From Caballeronia sp. SEWSISQ10-4 2 (lineage in GTDB: Bacteria > Pseudomonadota > Gammaproteobacteria > Burkholderiales > Burkholderiaceae), in assembly GCF_030464885.1 (NCBI RefSeq), contig NZ_JALPRJ010000041.1, positions 1-64,000 of the forward strand: 64,000 nucleotides of DNA. Direction: 5' to 3'. Positions 45,097 to 54,327 of this stretch are shown one piece after another. Numbering within the stretch: the first letter of the stretch is position 1; each line of letters begins with the position of its first letter. The notes under the pieces are model-generated. The model ran no database searches and had not been told where the DNA came from. It saw only the letters and a list, made by a program, of their open reading frames with translations. The position numbers were made by a program, and so were the translations under genes.

Positions 45097-46575
45097 GTGA
45101 ACGACCTTCTTGTTGAAGCCACAGATGTGCAGAAGGCATTTAATGGCGTTCGGGCAATCGATGACGGCCGTCTGAGCTTGCGGCGCGGAAGCGTCCATGC
45201 GCTATGTGGCGGAAACGGCGCAGGTAAATCGACCTTCCTCAGCATCGTCATGGGTATTACCCAGCGCGACGCCGGAGAAATCCTCTTCAAGGGGCGGAGT
45301 GTCAATTTCCAGTCACCGGCCGAAGCGCTGGCTAACCGTATCGCGATCATTACCCAGGAGCTGTCGCCGATTCCCGGCATGACTGTCGCCGAAAACCTGT
45401 ATCTCGGTCGCGAGCCCCGCAGGGCAGGTGTCCTGGTCAGGTATGCAGCGCTCATCAAGCAGGCGCAGGAGCTGCTGGACCGGCTTCGCTTTCCAGTCGA
45501 CGCTCGCGCGAGAATGTCGTCGTTGAGCCTGGCGCAGATTCAACTCGTCGAGATCGCCAAGGCGTTCAGCCACGACTGCGACGTGATGATCATGGACGAG
45601 CCGACCTCTGCCATCGGCGAGCGCGAGACCGAGGTGCTGTTCAGTGCGATTCGCAACCTGACGGCGCATGGGGCCGGGATCATCTACGTCTCGCATCGCC
45701 TCTCCGAAATATTCCAGATCGCCGATGACTACACGGTCTTTCGCGACGGACGATACGTCGACAGCGGGCGCATCGCCGACATCGACCGCTCCTACCTGGT
45801 GAGCACGATCGTTGGACGCAAGCTCAATTCAGCCGAAAAAACACGCAGGCCTGTCGGCAAGCCCGTACTTGAGTCGACAAGGCTCTCGCGGGACTCGGAA
45901 TTCAACAATATTTCGCTCACTGTTCACCAAGGGGAAGTCCTCGGCATATACGGACTCATGGGTGCGGGCCGGAGCGAGTATCTCAACTGCGTGTATGGGC
46001 TGACCCGCCCCGACAGCGGTCAAGTCACGCTCAATGGCCGCGCGTTACCGGTTGGCCATCCGCGCAAGGCAATTCAGGCGGGACTGTCGCTGGTGACCGA
46101 GGACCGCAAGGAGACTGGCCTCGTGCTGTCCGCTTCCGTACGGGACAACATCTCGCTTTCCGCCTACAAGCGACTGTCTCGCCTGTCCTTCATCAACCGG
46201 CGAAAGGTGAGAACCCTCGTCGAGACGATGGTCGAGCGCATGCGGATCAAGATCAGTTCGGTATCGCTGCCGGTGTCGTCGATGAGCGGGGGGAACCAGC
46301 AGAAGGTCGTGCTCGCGCGTTGTCTTTCAACCGAGCCGACGTGCCTGTTGTGCGACGAACCAACCCGAGGCATCGACGAGGGCGCCAAGCGCGAGGTGTA
46401 CAAGCTTCTCGACGACTTCGTCTCGAAAGGGGGCGCCGCCATCGTGGTGTCTTCGGAGGCTCAGGAAATTCTGGATGTCAGCGACCGCGTCGCCATTTTC
46501 AAGTCGGGGCTGCTGGTCACCGTGATCGACGGCCATACCACCACTCAGGAAGATCTTCTTCACCTCGCATCATGA
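45097..46575 (+). CDS. sugar ABC transporter ATPase, two-domain (RbsA type)
   Basis: A 492-residue tandem ATPase. The N-terminal half has Walker A GGNGAGKST, signature-position LSLAQIQLVEIAKAF and Walker B MIMDEPTSAIG; the C-terminal half has a degenerate Walker A GLMGAGRSE, as usual in RbsA, and MSGGNQQKVVLARCL. GTG 45097 is chosen because AGGAG lies just before it; ATG 45082 and TTG 45064 are alternatives, and 45064 would run through the operator. Its stop overlaps the permease ATG (ATGA at 46572). Confidence 0.92.
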   Translation: MNDLLVEATDVQKAFNGVRAIDDGRLSLRRGSVHALCGGNGAGKSTFLSIVMGITQRDAGEILFKGRSVNFQSPAEALANRIAIITQELSPIPGMTVAENLYLGREPRRAGVLVRYAALIKQAQELLDRLRFPVDARARMSSLSLAQIQLVEIAKAFSHDCDVMIMDEPTSAIGERETEVLFSAIRNLTAHGAGIIYVSHRLSEIFQIADDYTVFRDGRYVDSGRIADIDRSYLVSTIVGRKLNSAEKTRRPVGKPVLESTRLSRDSEFNNISLTVHQGEVLGIYGLMGAGRSEYLNCVYGLTRPDSGQVTLNGRALPVGHPRKAIQAGLSLVTEDRKETGLVLSASVRDNISLSAYKRLSRLSFINRRKVRTLVETMVERMRIKISSVSLPVSSMSGGNQQKVVLARCLSTEPTCLLCDEPTRGIDEGAKREVYKLLDDFVSKGGAAIVVSSEAQEILDVSDRVAIFKSGLLVTVIDGHTTTQEDLLHLAS

Positions 46576-47558
46576 ATACTGAAACTACTTCCCTGAAAGT
46601 CCCCGTGGTTCAAAGCCGCGCGGCGCATATGCGCGAAGTCTATCGTCGCTACGGGATTGTCGCGGTGCTCATCGCCTTGTGCATCGTGCTGTCTTTTGCG
46701 AACCAGTACTTTTTGACGGTTGGCAACATCGCGGACATCCTTCGGCAGACGTCGATCAACGGCATCCTTGCTGTTGGAATGACCTACATCGTCCTCACGG
46801 CCGGCATTGACCTGTCTGTCGGCTCGACGCTCGCGCTTGCGGGCATCGTCAGTGCGAGTCTTGTGACCGGCGCGCATCCGCACAGCGTGATGTTCGGGCT
46901 GATGGCCGGACTCGTCGTTGGTGTGGCCGTTGGCGCAATCAACGGAGTGCTCGTTGCCCGGCTCTCCGTGCCGCCCTTTGTCGCGACGCTCGGCATGCTG
47001 AGTGCGGCGCGGGGTCTCACTTTTATCTATAACGACGGCATGCCTGTGACGGATCTGCCGGATGGATACCTGAACATCGGCACGGGTGCGATCGCCGGGG
47101 TGCCCGTACCGATCATCATTTTTGCCCTCGTCGTCGTGATGTTCTGGTTTGTCCTGCGCTATACGACTTACGGCCGATACATCTATGCGGTGGGCGGCAA
47201 CGCAAGGAGCGCCAAGACGAGCGGCATCTCGACCGGAAAGATCATCTTTTCCGTTTATGTGATCGGCGGACTGCTGGCGGGCCTCGCCGGGATCATCCTC
47301 GCCGCCCGCACGACGTCGGCTTTGCCGCAGGCCGGCCTATCCTATGAGCTGGACGCGATCGCGGCTGTAGTGATCGGCGGGACGAGTCTTTCAGGCGGCT
47401 CGGGGTCACTCGGCGGTACGGTCGTCGGCGCGCTGCTGATCGGCGTTATCAATAACGGCTTGAATCTGCTGGGCGTGTCGTCGTATTACCAGCAAGTTGT
47501 AAAGGGCGTCATTATCGTCGGCGCCGTCCTTCTCGATGCTTCGCGCAAGAAGCAATAA
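46572..47558 (+). CDS. sugar ABC transporter permease (RbsC type)
   Basis: A 328-residue inner-membrane permease with about ten helices. Family blocks are GMTYIVLTAGIDLSVGS, YAVGGNARSAKTSGI and VVIGGTSLSGGSGS. The frame is open well upstream but ATG 46572 overlaps the ATPase stop. It works with the ATPase and the binding protein on either side. The genes are close and in one direction. Confidence 0.93.
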   Translation: MNTETTSLKVPVVQSRAAHMREVYRRYGIVAVLIALCIVLSFANQYFLTVGNIADILRQTSINGILAVGMTYIVLTAGIDLSVGSTLALAGIVSASLVTGAHPHSVMFGLMAGLVVGVAVGAINGVLVARLSVPPFVATLGMLSAARGLTFIYNDGMPVTDLPDGYLNIGTGAIAGVPVPIIIFALVVVMFWFVLRYTTYGRYIYAVGGNARSAKTSGISTGKIIFSVYVIGGLLAGLAGIILAARTTSALPQAGLSYELDAIAAVVIGGTSLSGGSGSLGGTVVGALLIGVINNGLNLLGVSSYYQQVVKGVIIVGAVLLDASRKKQ

Positions 47559-47601
47559 CGTCAACCCAAAAAGAAACAATCCGGAAACTCAGGAGACTTA
47601 A

Positions 47602-48603
47602 ATGATTTCGTGGAAAAAAGCCGTTCTGGCCTGCGCAGTGATGGGCCTGACCTGTACCGCGGCGCAGGCGAAACCCATCCGCGTCGGCGCGGCCGTGTAC
47701 GGTCTCAAAGGCGAATTCATGCAGATGTGGACCAATGCACTGAAGGCGCACCCGGCAGTGAAGGACGGTACCGTGCAGCTGACAGTCTTCGACGGGAATT
47801 ACGACGCGCTGACCCAGAGCAACCAGTTCGACACGATGATCACGCAGAAATACGATGCAATCATTTTTGTGCCGATCGACAAGGCGGCGGGTGCGGCTGC
47901 TGTGGCAAAGGCCGCTGCGGCTCACATTCCGGTCATCGGGTCGAATACGCGTGTTTCAGGTGACAAGCTTACGTCGTATGTCGGAAGCGACGACGTCGTC
48001 GCCGGACGGATGGAAGCAGAGGCCATCGTCAAGGCAATTGGCGGAAAAGGGAACGTGGTGATTCTCGAGGGCCCGATCGGTCAGTCCGCGCAGATCGACC
48101 GCTCGAAGGGGATCCAGGATGCGCTGTCGAAGACCCCTGCAGTCAAGGTCATCGAGCACAAAACGGCGAACTGGTCGCGTGCCGAGTCGCTGGGTCTCGT
48201 GGAGAATTGGCTGACCGCACATCCAGACCAGATCAACGGGATCATTGCGGAGAATGACGATATGGCACTTGGCGCCATTCAGGCATTGAAGTCCAAGGGT
48301 ATTGATCCGAAGAAAGTGCCCGTGGCCGGTATCGACGGCATTGTCGATGGCATCTCGGCGGTGAAACGCGGCGAAATGACAAGCTTCTTCCAGGACTCTC
48401 AGGCTCAAGCGCAAGGCGCGCTGGATGTCGCGCTGCATACGGTGATGGGCCCGTCGTACAAACCGCGCTCGGAAATCTGGGCCGGATATGGGGCGAAAAT
48501 GCCTTGGGCCGACGGCACGGAAAAATCCTATACGGTGCCATGGACAGAGGTCACGCCGGCAAATGCGCAAGAGATTCTCAACAAGATCCCCAAGAGTAAT
48601 TAA
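47602..48603 (+). CDS. sugar ABC transporter substrate-binding protein (RbsB type)
   Basis: A 333-residue type 1 binding protein (Peripla_BP_4) with a signal peptide ending at AAQAKP. The second lobe shows NGIIAENDDMALGAIQALK and VAGIDGIVDG, where the Asp contacts the sugar hydroxyls. AGGAG precedes the ATG. The ligand is probably a small polyol or ketose, judged from the enzymes that follow; sequence alone does not fix it. Confidence 0.92.
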   Translation: MISWKKAVLACAVMGLTCTAAQAKPIRVGAAVYGLKGEFMQMWTNALKAHPAVKDGTVQLTVFDGNYDALTQSNQFDTMITQKYDAIIFVPIDKAAGAAAVAKAAAAHIPVIGSNTRVSGDKLTSYVGSDDVVAGRMEAEAIVKAIGGKGNVVILEGPIGQSAQIDRSKGIQDALSKTPAVKVIEHKTANWSRAESLGLVENWLTAHPDQINGIIAENDDMALGAIQALKSKGIDPKKVPVAGIDGIVDGISAVKRGEMTSFFQDSQAQAQGALDVALHTVMGPSYKPRSEIWAGYGAKMPWADGTEKSYTVPWTEVTPANAQEILNKIPKSN

Positions 48604-48618
48604 TTAAGGAGTTGAGCG

Positions 48619-49386
48619 ATGCCGGTCAATACAACGACCCTTTTCGATATCACGGATCGCGTCGCGGTCGTGACAGGTGCGGCGAGCGGTATTGGGCTTG
48701 CCGTTGCCGAGTGCCTTGCCGCAGCGGGTGCGCGTGTTGCGCTGCTCGATATCAACCCGGCAGTCAACGCCGTCGCCCGGTCGCTTCCTGGCGGCCCGGA
48801 CCGGCATGTGGGTATCGCCACTGATATCACCGTCGCCGGAGCGTCGGACGCCCTGGTTCGGCGCGTAACCGAGACGCTGGGCGCGATCGACATACTGGTC
48901 AACAATGCCGGCGTCGCTTTGCTCGACAACGCGCAGACATTGTCCGAGGAGGCATGGGACAGGACAATGGAGATCAACCTCAAGGCCCCGTTTCTTCTCT
49001 CGCAGGCGGTAGGCAAGCAGATGTTGAGCCGCGGCTCCGGCCGGATCATCAATCTTGCCTCCCAGGCGAGTGTCGTCGCGCTGGAGCGTCACGTGGCGTA
49101 CTGTGCAAGCAAAGCTGCGATCGTCGGCATGACCAAGGTGCTTGCACTCGAATGGGCGAAACACGGCATTACGGTCAACGCCGTTTCACCAACGGTCGTC
49201 GACACCGAGCTCGGCAGGAAGGCATGGGCCGGCGAGGTGGGCGAAGCGATGAAGGCGAAAATACCCACTGGCCGATTCGCACGCCCTGACGAAATCGCTG
49301 CGTTGATCCTGTATCTGGTCAGCGACGCGGCCGCCATGATCAATGGCGAGAATATCGTGATCGATGGCGGTTACACCGCCCAGTAA
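48619..49386 (+). CDS. SDR polyol dehydrogenase, candidate tetritol dehydrogenase
   Basis: A 255-residue classical SDR: TGAASGIG cofactor loop, acidic DIN after beta-2 (NAD preference), NNAGVA, NLASQAS and YCASK. The form is that of galactitol/threitol/xylitol 2-dehydrogenases. AAGGAG precedes the ATG, 15 bp after the binding-protein stop. In this operon it would oxidise the imported polyol to a ketose, the substrate for DhaK. Substrate assignment is from context. Confidence 0.85.
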   Translation: MPVNTTTLFDITDRVAVVTGAASGIGLAVAECLAAAGARVALLDINPAVNAVARSLPGGPDRHVGIATDITVAGASDALVRRVTETLGAIDILVNNAGVALLDNAQTLSEEAWDRTMEINLKAPFLLSQAVGKQMLSRGSGRIINLASQASVVALERHVAYCASKAAIVGMTKVLALEWAKHGITVNAVSPTVVDTELGRKAWAGEVGEAMKAKIPTGRFARPDEIAALILYLVSDAAAMINGENIVIDGGYTAQ

Positions 49387-49412
49387 CAACACTCAAGATG
49401 CAAAGGAACGGT

Positions 49413-50417
49413 ATGAATCGCGTCATTAACAACCCTGATCTCGTTGTCGAGGACATGCTGCGAGGCATCCTTGCCGCACACCCCGAACTGCGCGCGGCGC
49501 CGGAGAATCCTCGCGTGGTTTCGCATGTGCAAGCGCGCCAGGAGGGGCGCGTGGGCATTGTGACCGGCGGAGGATCGGGGCATGAACCGGCGTTCATCGG
49601 TTATGTCGGGCGCAACCTTGTGGACGCCGCGGCTATCGGCGAAATCTTCTCGTCGCCGACCGCCAAGTCGTTCTTTGACGCCTTCAAGGCGGCTGATAGC
49701 GGGGCCGGCGTTGCATGCCTTTACGGCAACTATGCCGGCGACAACATGAATGTGAAGATGGCGATCAAGCTGGCCGAGCGCGAAGGGATTCGCGTGCGCA
49801 CGGTCGTCGCTAACGATGACGCCGCGTCGGCACCGAAAGACGAGATCGAAAAGAGGCGCGGTGTTGCCGGTGAAATTGTCATGTGGAAGGTCGGCGGAGC
49901 ACGAGCCGCTCAAGGTGCATCGCTCGATGAAGTGGTCGCCTCTGCGCGCAAAGCCGTGGAGGCGACCCGCTCAATCGGTATCGGACTGTCCGCATGCACG
50001 ATTCCGGCGGTCGGCAAGGCCAACTTCGTGATCAAAGATGGGGAAATGGAAGTCGGCATCGGCCATCATGGCGAGCCGGGCATCCTGGTCCAGCGCACCG
50101 TGCCCGCGAAAGACATGGCGAAGCTGATGCTCGACAAGCTGTTGCCGGACCTGCCCTTTGCCCGGGGCGACAAGGTATCGGTGCTGCTCTCCGGCCTCGG
50201 CGCGACGCCTTTGATGGAGCAGTATATTTTGTACGCCGAGGTGGCCGACTGTCTGCGCGAAGCAGGCATCGACATCGAGTTTTCCTTCGTGGGCAATCTG
50301 TTCACGTCCCTGGAGATGATGGGGGTAACGCTTACGCTGACGAAACTCGACACCGAACTGAGTGCTTGCCTCGCACATCCGTGTCGCAGCATCGGACTTA
50401 CCGTGGGAGATGCATGA
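49413..50417 (+). CDS. dhaK: dihydroxyacetone kinase subunit DhaK (keto-substrate-binding)
   Basis: A 334-residue DhaK subunit. It binds dihydroxyacetone or another short ketose as a hemiaminal on a His; the site is GIGHHGEPG, and GGGSGHEPAFIGYVG opens the substrate pocket. ATG 49413 with AAGGA upstream is preferred over 49398. It overlaps DhaL by four bases (ATGA). Neighbouring isomerase and transketolase genes suggest that the ketose is erythrulose rather than dihydroxyacetone; DhaK-family kinases for D- and L-erythrulose are known from tetritol pathways. Confidence 0.92.
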   Translation: MNRVINNPDLVVEDMLRGILAAHPELRAAPENPRVVSHVQARQEGRVGIVTGGGSGHEPAFIGYVGRNLVDAAAIGEIFSSPTAKSFFDAFKAADSGAGVACLYGNYAGDNMNVKMAIKLAEREGIRVRTVVANDDAASAPKDEIEKRRGVAGEIVMWKVGGARAAQGASLDEVVASARKAVEATRSIGIGLSACTIPAVGKANFVIKDGEMEVGIGHHGEPGILVQRTVPAKDMAKLMLDKLLPDLPFARGDKVSVLLSGLGATPLMEQYILYAEVADCLREAGIDIEFSFVGNLFTSLEMMGVTLTLTKLDTELSACLAHPCRSIGLTVGDA

Positions 50418-51115
50418 TGACCGAAACAATCAAACTGGCTGACGCAGGCGAAGTCGTTGTCGACCTTGTTCATACCATCAACGCGAATCGTCAGTACCTG
50501 AGTGAAGTCGATGGCGCCATTGGTGACGGCGATCATGGAATCAACATGAGCAAGGGCTTCACCCAATGCGGTGAACATTTGGCGGCACGCGGCGCCATGC
50601 CGTCGCTGCCGGTGGCACTGGGTGATTTATCCACGGCGCTCATGGAAGGCATCGGTGGCTCGATGGGTCCGCTTTACGGCACATTCTTTCTCGGCATGAG
50701 CGACGCATTCGCGGACCACATCGAACTCGACAAGGCATTGTTCTACCGCGCGCTCACCGACGGTATTGCCTCCATTCAGGAAATTGGCGAAGCGAAGGTC
50801 GGTGACAAGACGTTGATCGATACGCTGGTTCCAGCACGTATTGCGTACGAGTCCGCATTGAAGGCGGACAAGAGCTTTCGCGATTGCCTCAGCACGATGG
50901 TGGCCGCCGCAGAGGCCGGTATGAACTCGACGCGGGACCTGCGCGCGCGCGTCGGCCGCGCAGCTCGGCTTGGCGATCGTTCGATTGGCGCGCTCGACGC
51001 CGGCGCCTGTTCCTGCTTCCTGATTCTGCGCAGCATGGGTGAGTCGATCACCCGTTTGCTGAATAGCGCCATCTCCGCATCTGGCGGGGCAGCAGTGAGC
51101 GTGCAGACAGACTAG
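50414..51115 (+). CDS. dhaL: dihydroxyacetone kinase subunit DhaL (nucleotide-binding)
   Basis: A 233-residue all-helical nucleotide-binding subunit with the Mg-ligand block GAIGDGDHGINMSKG, GGSMGPLYGTFF, GDKTLIDTLVPA and SIGALDAGACSCFLIL. It phosphorylates the ketose held by DhaK. In E. coli the DhaL ADP is recharged by the PTS protein DhaM; no DhaM is present here, so either free ATP exchanges (as in fused ATP-type kinases) or a distant partner serves. The start is ATG 50414 or 50417. Confidence 0.92.
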   Translation: MMTETIKLADAGEVVVDLVHTINANRQYLSEVDGAIGDGDHGINMSKGFTQCGEHLAARGAMPSLPVALGDLSTALMEGIGGSMGPLYGTFFLGMSDAFADHIELDKALFYRALTDGIASIQEIGEAKVGDKTLIDTLVPARIAYESALKADKSFRDCLSTMVAAAEAGMNSTRDLRARVGRAARLGDRSIGALDAGACSCFLILRSMGESITRLLNSAISASGGAAVSVQTD

Positions 51116-51120
51116 CAACG

Positions 51121-51148
51121 GAAGACTCGCTCAACGAAGTGAGTCTTC
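51121..51148 (+). terminator. hairpin between dhaL and the transketolase gene
   Basis: An 11-base stem GAAGACTCGCT/AGTGAGTCTTC with one G-T pair and a six-base loop, five bases after the dhaL stop. There is no strong T-run, so partial termination or RNA protection is more likely than a full stop. Confidence 0.5.
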
Positions 51149-51185
51149 TGCCAGAACTATTAGGTATCCAAATTATAGGTGATGC

Positions 51186-53222
51186 ATGTCTTACGTTAAT
51201 CCGACTCGGCTTGAGCTTGCCAACGCTATCCGCTTTTTGGCAATCGATGCGGTTCAGGCTGCTAATTCCGGACATCCCGGCATGCCAATGGGCATGGCCG
51301 ATATCGCCGAAGTGCTGTGGCGTAAGTATATGATGCACAATCCGTCGGCGCCCGATTGGGTTAACCGCGATCGTTTCGTGCTGTCGAACGGGCACGGCTC
51401 GATGTTGCTGTATGCCGTGTTGCATCTGACGGGCTATGAGCTTTCGATTAACGACCTGAAGGGGTTTCGCAAGTGGCAGTCCATTACGCCCGGGCATCCC
51501 GAGCGGGGTTTGACTCCGGGTGTGGAGACCACCACCGGTCCGTTGGGGCAGGGCTTGGCCAATGCCGTAGGCATGGCGTTGGCCGAGCGGCTGCTCGCCG
51601 CCCAGTTCAACGAGCCGGGATTCGACATCGTCGACCACTACACGTATGTATTTCTCGGCGACGGCTGTCTGATGGAGGGCGTCTCGCACGAAGCGTGTTC
51701 GCTGGCTGGCACCTGGGGCATCGGCAAGCTCATTGCCTTTTACGACGACAATGGCATTTCGATAGATGGACATGTCGAGGGCCGGTTCACCGACCAGACG
51801 GCGATGCGTTTTCGTGCCTACGGATGGCATGTCGTCGAGAGCGTCGACGGCCACGATCCTCTGTCAGTCGAGCACGCGATCGATGAGGCGCGTGCCGAAC
51901 GTGACCGGCCGTCGCTGATCTGCTGCAAGACGGTGATCGGGCACGGATCGCCCAATCGGGCGGGCAGTCACGATGTGCATGGTGCGCCTCTGGGTGCCTC
52001 CGAAGTCGCGGCGACACGCGAATATCTCGGCTGGAGTCACGCACCGTTCGAGATTCCCGATGCGATTCGCGGCGCATGGGATGCGCGAGCTGCAGGTCGC
52101 GACTACCACATGATCTGGCGTACGCTGTTCGAGGCCTATCGCACGTGCTTTCCCGAAAAAGCCAGCCGCTTCGAGTTGCGCATGCATAGCGGCTGCAGCA
52201 AGCGATCAGCCGACGTGATCGGGCGCCTGCTGGAAGGTAGCGACTGGTTCGAACAGAAAATGGCAACTCGCAAGGCGTCTCAGAAGTGCCTTGAACTTCT
52301 GGTCGAGCAAATACCTGAATTGCTGGGAGGCTCGGCGGATCTTGCGCCGTCAAACCTCACCATGGTGCCCACCTCCCGGGCAGTCGCAGCAGACGACCGG
52401 TCGGGCCATGCAAACTATATTCATTACGGTGTTCGCGAGTTCGGCATGGCTGCGATCATGAACGGCCTTGCGCTTCATGGCGGTTTTCTTCCGTACGGCG
52501 GTACCTTCCTCGTTTTCTCCGACTACGCAAAGAATGCGCTTCGCATGGCGGCATTGATGCGACTGCAATGCGTTTACGTCTTCACCCATGATTCGATCGG
52601 ACTGGGCGAGGATGGGCCAACCCATCAGCCGGTCGAGCATGCGGCAATGCTGCGCATGATTCCCGGGATGAACGTATGGCGCCCGGCAGACGCGGTTGAA
52701 ACGGCGGTCTCATGGGCTGCGGCACTCGAGACGACGGACTCGCCGACCGCGCTGCTGCTTTCGCGCCAGAATCTGCCGCCGCTCTCCCGCACCTCACAGG
52801 CGAGGGAACAAATTCGTCAGGGCGGGTACGTGCTGTCGGAAGCCAGCGGTGGCAAGCCGGATATCGTTCTGATCGCGACCGGCTCCGAGGTTGAACTCGC
52901 GCTGAAGGCACAGGCAGAGCTTGCCAATCAGGGCATCGCTGCGCGAGTTGTGTCGATGCCATCGACCACGACTTTTGACAAGCAGCCGCTGGCGTACCAG
53001 CTTTCCGTCCTGCCGCCGAAGATCCGGCGCGTCGCGGTCGAAGCCGCCGCCAGTGATTTCTGGCGCAAGTACGTTGGTCTGAGTGGTGCAGTGATCGGGT
53101 TGTCGCACTTCGGTGAATCCGCTTCGGCTGAAGTGTTGTACGAGGAGCTCGGTATTACCGCAAGCGCGATTGTGAGCGCCGTGTGCCGCACGCTCGAGGT
53201 TGAACCCGATACCGTCGACTAG
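51186..53222 (+). CDS. tkt: transketolase
   Basis: A 678-residue thiamine-diphosphate enzyme that moves two-carbon units between sugar phosphates. Blocks: [37 protein letters not shown], the ThDP motif [13 protein letters not shown] ending in an NG pair (YDDNGIS), the catalytic Glu in HYGVREFGM and [16 protein letters not shown] in the second half. As the last gene after importer, dehydrogenase, kinase and isomerase it would consume erythrose 4-phosphate. The housekeeping copy is presumably elsewhere. Confidence 0.95.
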   Translation: MSYVNPTRLELANAIRFLAIDAVQAANSGHPGMPMGMADIAEVLWRKYMMHNPSAPDWVNRDRFVLSNGHGSMLLYAVLHLTGYELSINDLKGFRKWQSITPGHPERGLTPGVETTTGPLGQGLANAVGMALAERLLAAQFNEPGFDIVDHYTYVFLGDGCLMEGVSHEACSLAGTWGIGKLIAFYDDNGISIDGHVEGRFTDQTAMRFRAYGWHVVESVDGHDPLSVEHAIDEARAERDRPSLICCKTVIGHGSPNRAGSHDVHGAPLGASEVAATREYLGWSHAPFEIPDAIRGAWDARAAGRDYHMIWRTLFEAYRTCFPEKASRFELRMHSGCSKRSADVIGRLLEGSDWFEQKMATRKASQKCLELLVEQIPELLGGSADLAPSNLTMVPTSRAVAADDRSGHANYIHYGVREFGMAAIMNGLALHGGFLPYGGTFLVFSDYAKNALRMAALMRLQCVYVFTHDSIGLGEDGPTHQPVEHAAMLRMIPGMNVWRPADAVETAVSWAAALETTDSPTALLLSRQNLPPLSRTSQAREQIRQGGYVLSEASGGKPDIVLIATGSEVELALKAQAELANQGIAARVVSMPSTTTFDKQPLAYQLSVLPPKIRRVAVEAAASDFWRKYVGLSGAVIGLSHFGESASAEVLYEELGITASAIVSAVCRTLEVEPDTVD

Positions 53223-53410
53223 CGGAGCACGCCGTCGAGTTCGTCGCCGCGCATGAAGAGCGTGAGTCTGTCGCAGAAAGGCTTCCCCGGCGTATTTGCG
53301 CAGACCTGCTTCACACCCGTATCGGCGGAAACCATATCCATCGTCTCATTCCGATAGAACCGTGCGTGCTAACATGTTGCCGTGTAATCAGCAGGCACTT
53401 GAAATTGGCT

Positions 53411-54109
53411 ATGAATACGTCGCCGCCGGCAGTGAATGAGCTTGATGATCGCCAAGGCAAATCGCTTCGGCTCGTCGCTTATGAAAATTTCACGCAGCAA
53501 ATCCTGAACGCCAATATCCGTCCTGGGCAATTCGTGTCCCAGCGCGAACTGATGTCGTTGACGGATATGCCGCTCGGTGCGATTCGCGAAATGGTGCCGC
53601 GCCTCGAGGCCGAGGGGCTGATCAAGACGGTACCGAATCGTGGCCTGCAGGTGTGCCATGTCGACCTGCGGTTGATCCGCAACGCCTTCCAGGTGCGACT
53701 CGTGCTCGAACGAGAGGCAGTCGCAAATTTCGCCCGCAGCGCGTCCGACGCCGATCTGGAGAAGATCGAGCGGGCGCACAGGGACATCGTTCGGCGCGCG
53801 TTGGCGAAGAAGATCGACGGCCGTCTTCTCACTGACGCGCAGACCGTCGACTGGGGGCTGCACGACATGATGATCGATGCCATGGACAACGAGATCATTT
53901 CGAATATCTATCGGGTCAACAGTCTGCGCATCCGCTTGATCCGACTCGAACACGTGGTGTTGAACCCCGCCGTCGTGCTTCCGACCATGTACGAGCATCT
54001 CGAACTGATTGCTGCACTCAAGGAGCGCGATGTGCAAAAAGCGGTCGACCTCCTCAGCACGCATATTGCGAATGCCCGGCAACGCACGATGGGCACCTTC
54101 GGCGTATAA
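53411..54109 (+). CDS. GntR-family (FCD) transcriptional regulator
   Basis: A 232-residue regulator with an N-terminal winged helix (about 20-85, IRPGQFVSQRELMSLTDMPLGAIRE) and a helical FCD effector domain with likely metal-binding His residues (WGLHDMMIDAM; MYEHLELIAAL). ATG 53411 is preferred over 53366. It precedes the DapA-family, FAD-oxidoreductase and MFS genes and probably controls them. Its stop codon lies within a 15-bp tandem repeat. Confidence 0.87.
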   Translation: MNTSPPAVNELDDRQGKSLRLVAYENFTQQILNANIRPGQFVSQRELMSLTDMPLGAIREMVPRLEAEGLIKTVPNRGLQVCHVDLRLIRNAFQVRLVLEREAVANFARSASDADLEKIERAHRDIVRRALAKKIDGRLLTDAQTVDWGLHDMMIDAMDNEIISNIYRVNSLRIRLIRLEHVVLNPAVVLPTMYEHLELIAALKERDVQKAVDLLSTHIANARQRTMGTFGV

Positions 54110-54145
54110 GACTTCGGCGTATAAGACTCCGGCATATAAGGCACG
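54101..54145. repeat. 15-bp tandem repeat, three copies, over the GntR stop codon
   Basis: Units GGCGTATAAGACTTC (54101-54115), GGCGTATAAGACTCC (54116-54130) and a looser third copy GGCATATAAGGCACG (54131-54145). Because 15 is a multiple of three, TAA recurs in the same frame three times. It is a slippage product at the 3' end of the gene. Confidence 0.85.
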
Positions 54146-54327
54146 CTTGCAAGACCCGGGCTGACCGCCGCGCCCGGAGCGCAACTTCAGAACTCTCCTT
54201 TGACGTCCTGCCAGTTCTCAACTAACATGTCAGTCACAGTTTGGTGTGCAATTGGTTCCCGCCCACGTCATGACGAACAGGCGGGCGGATGTCGCGCCGC
54301 CATGGCGCATGACTGAGAGAACTGACT

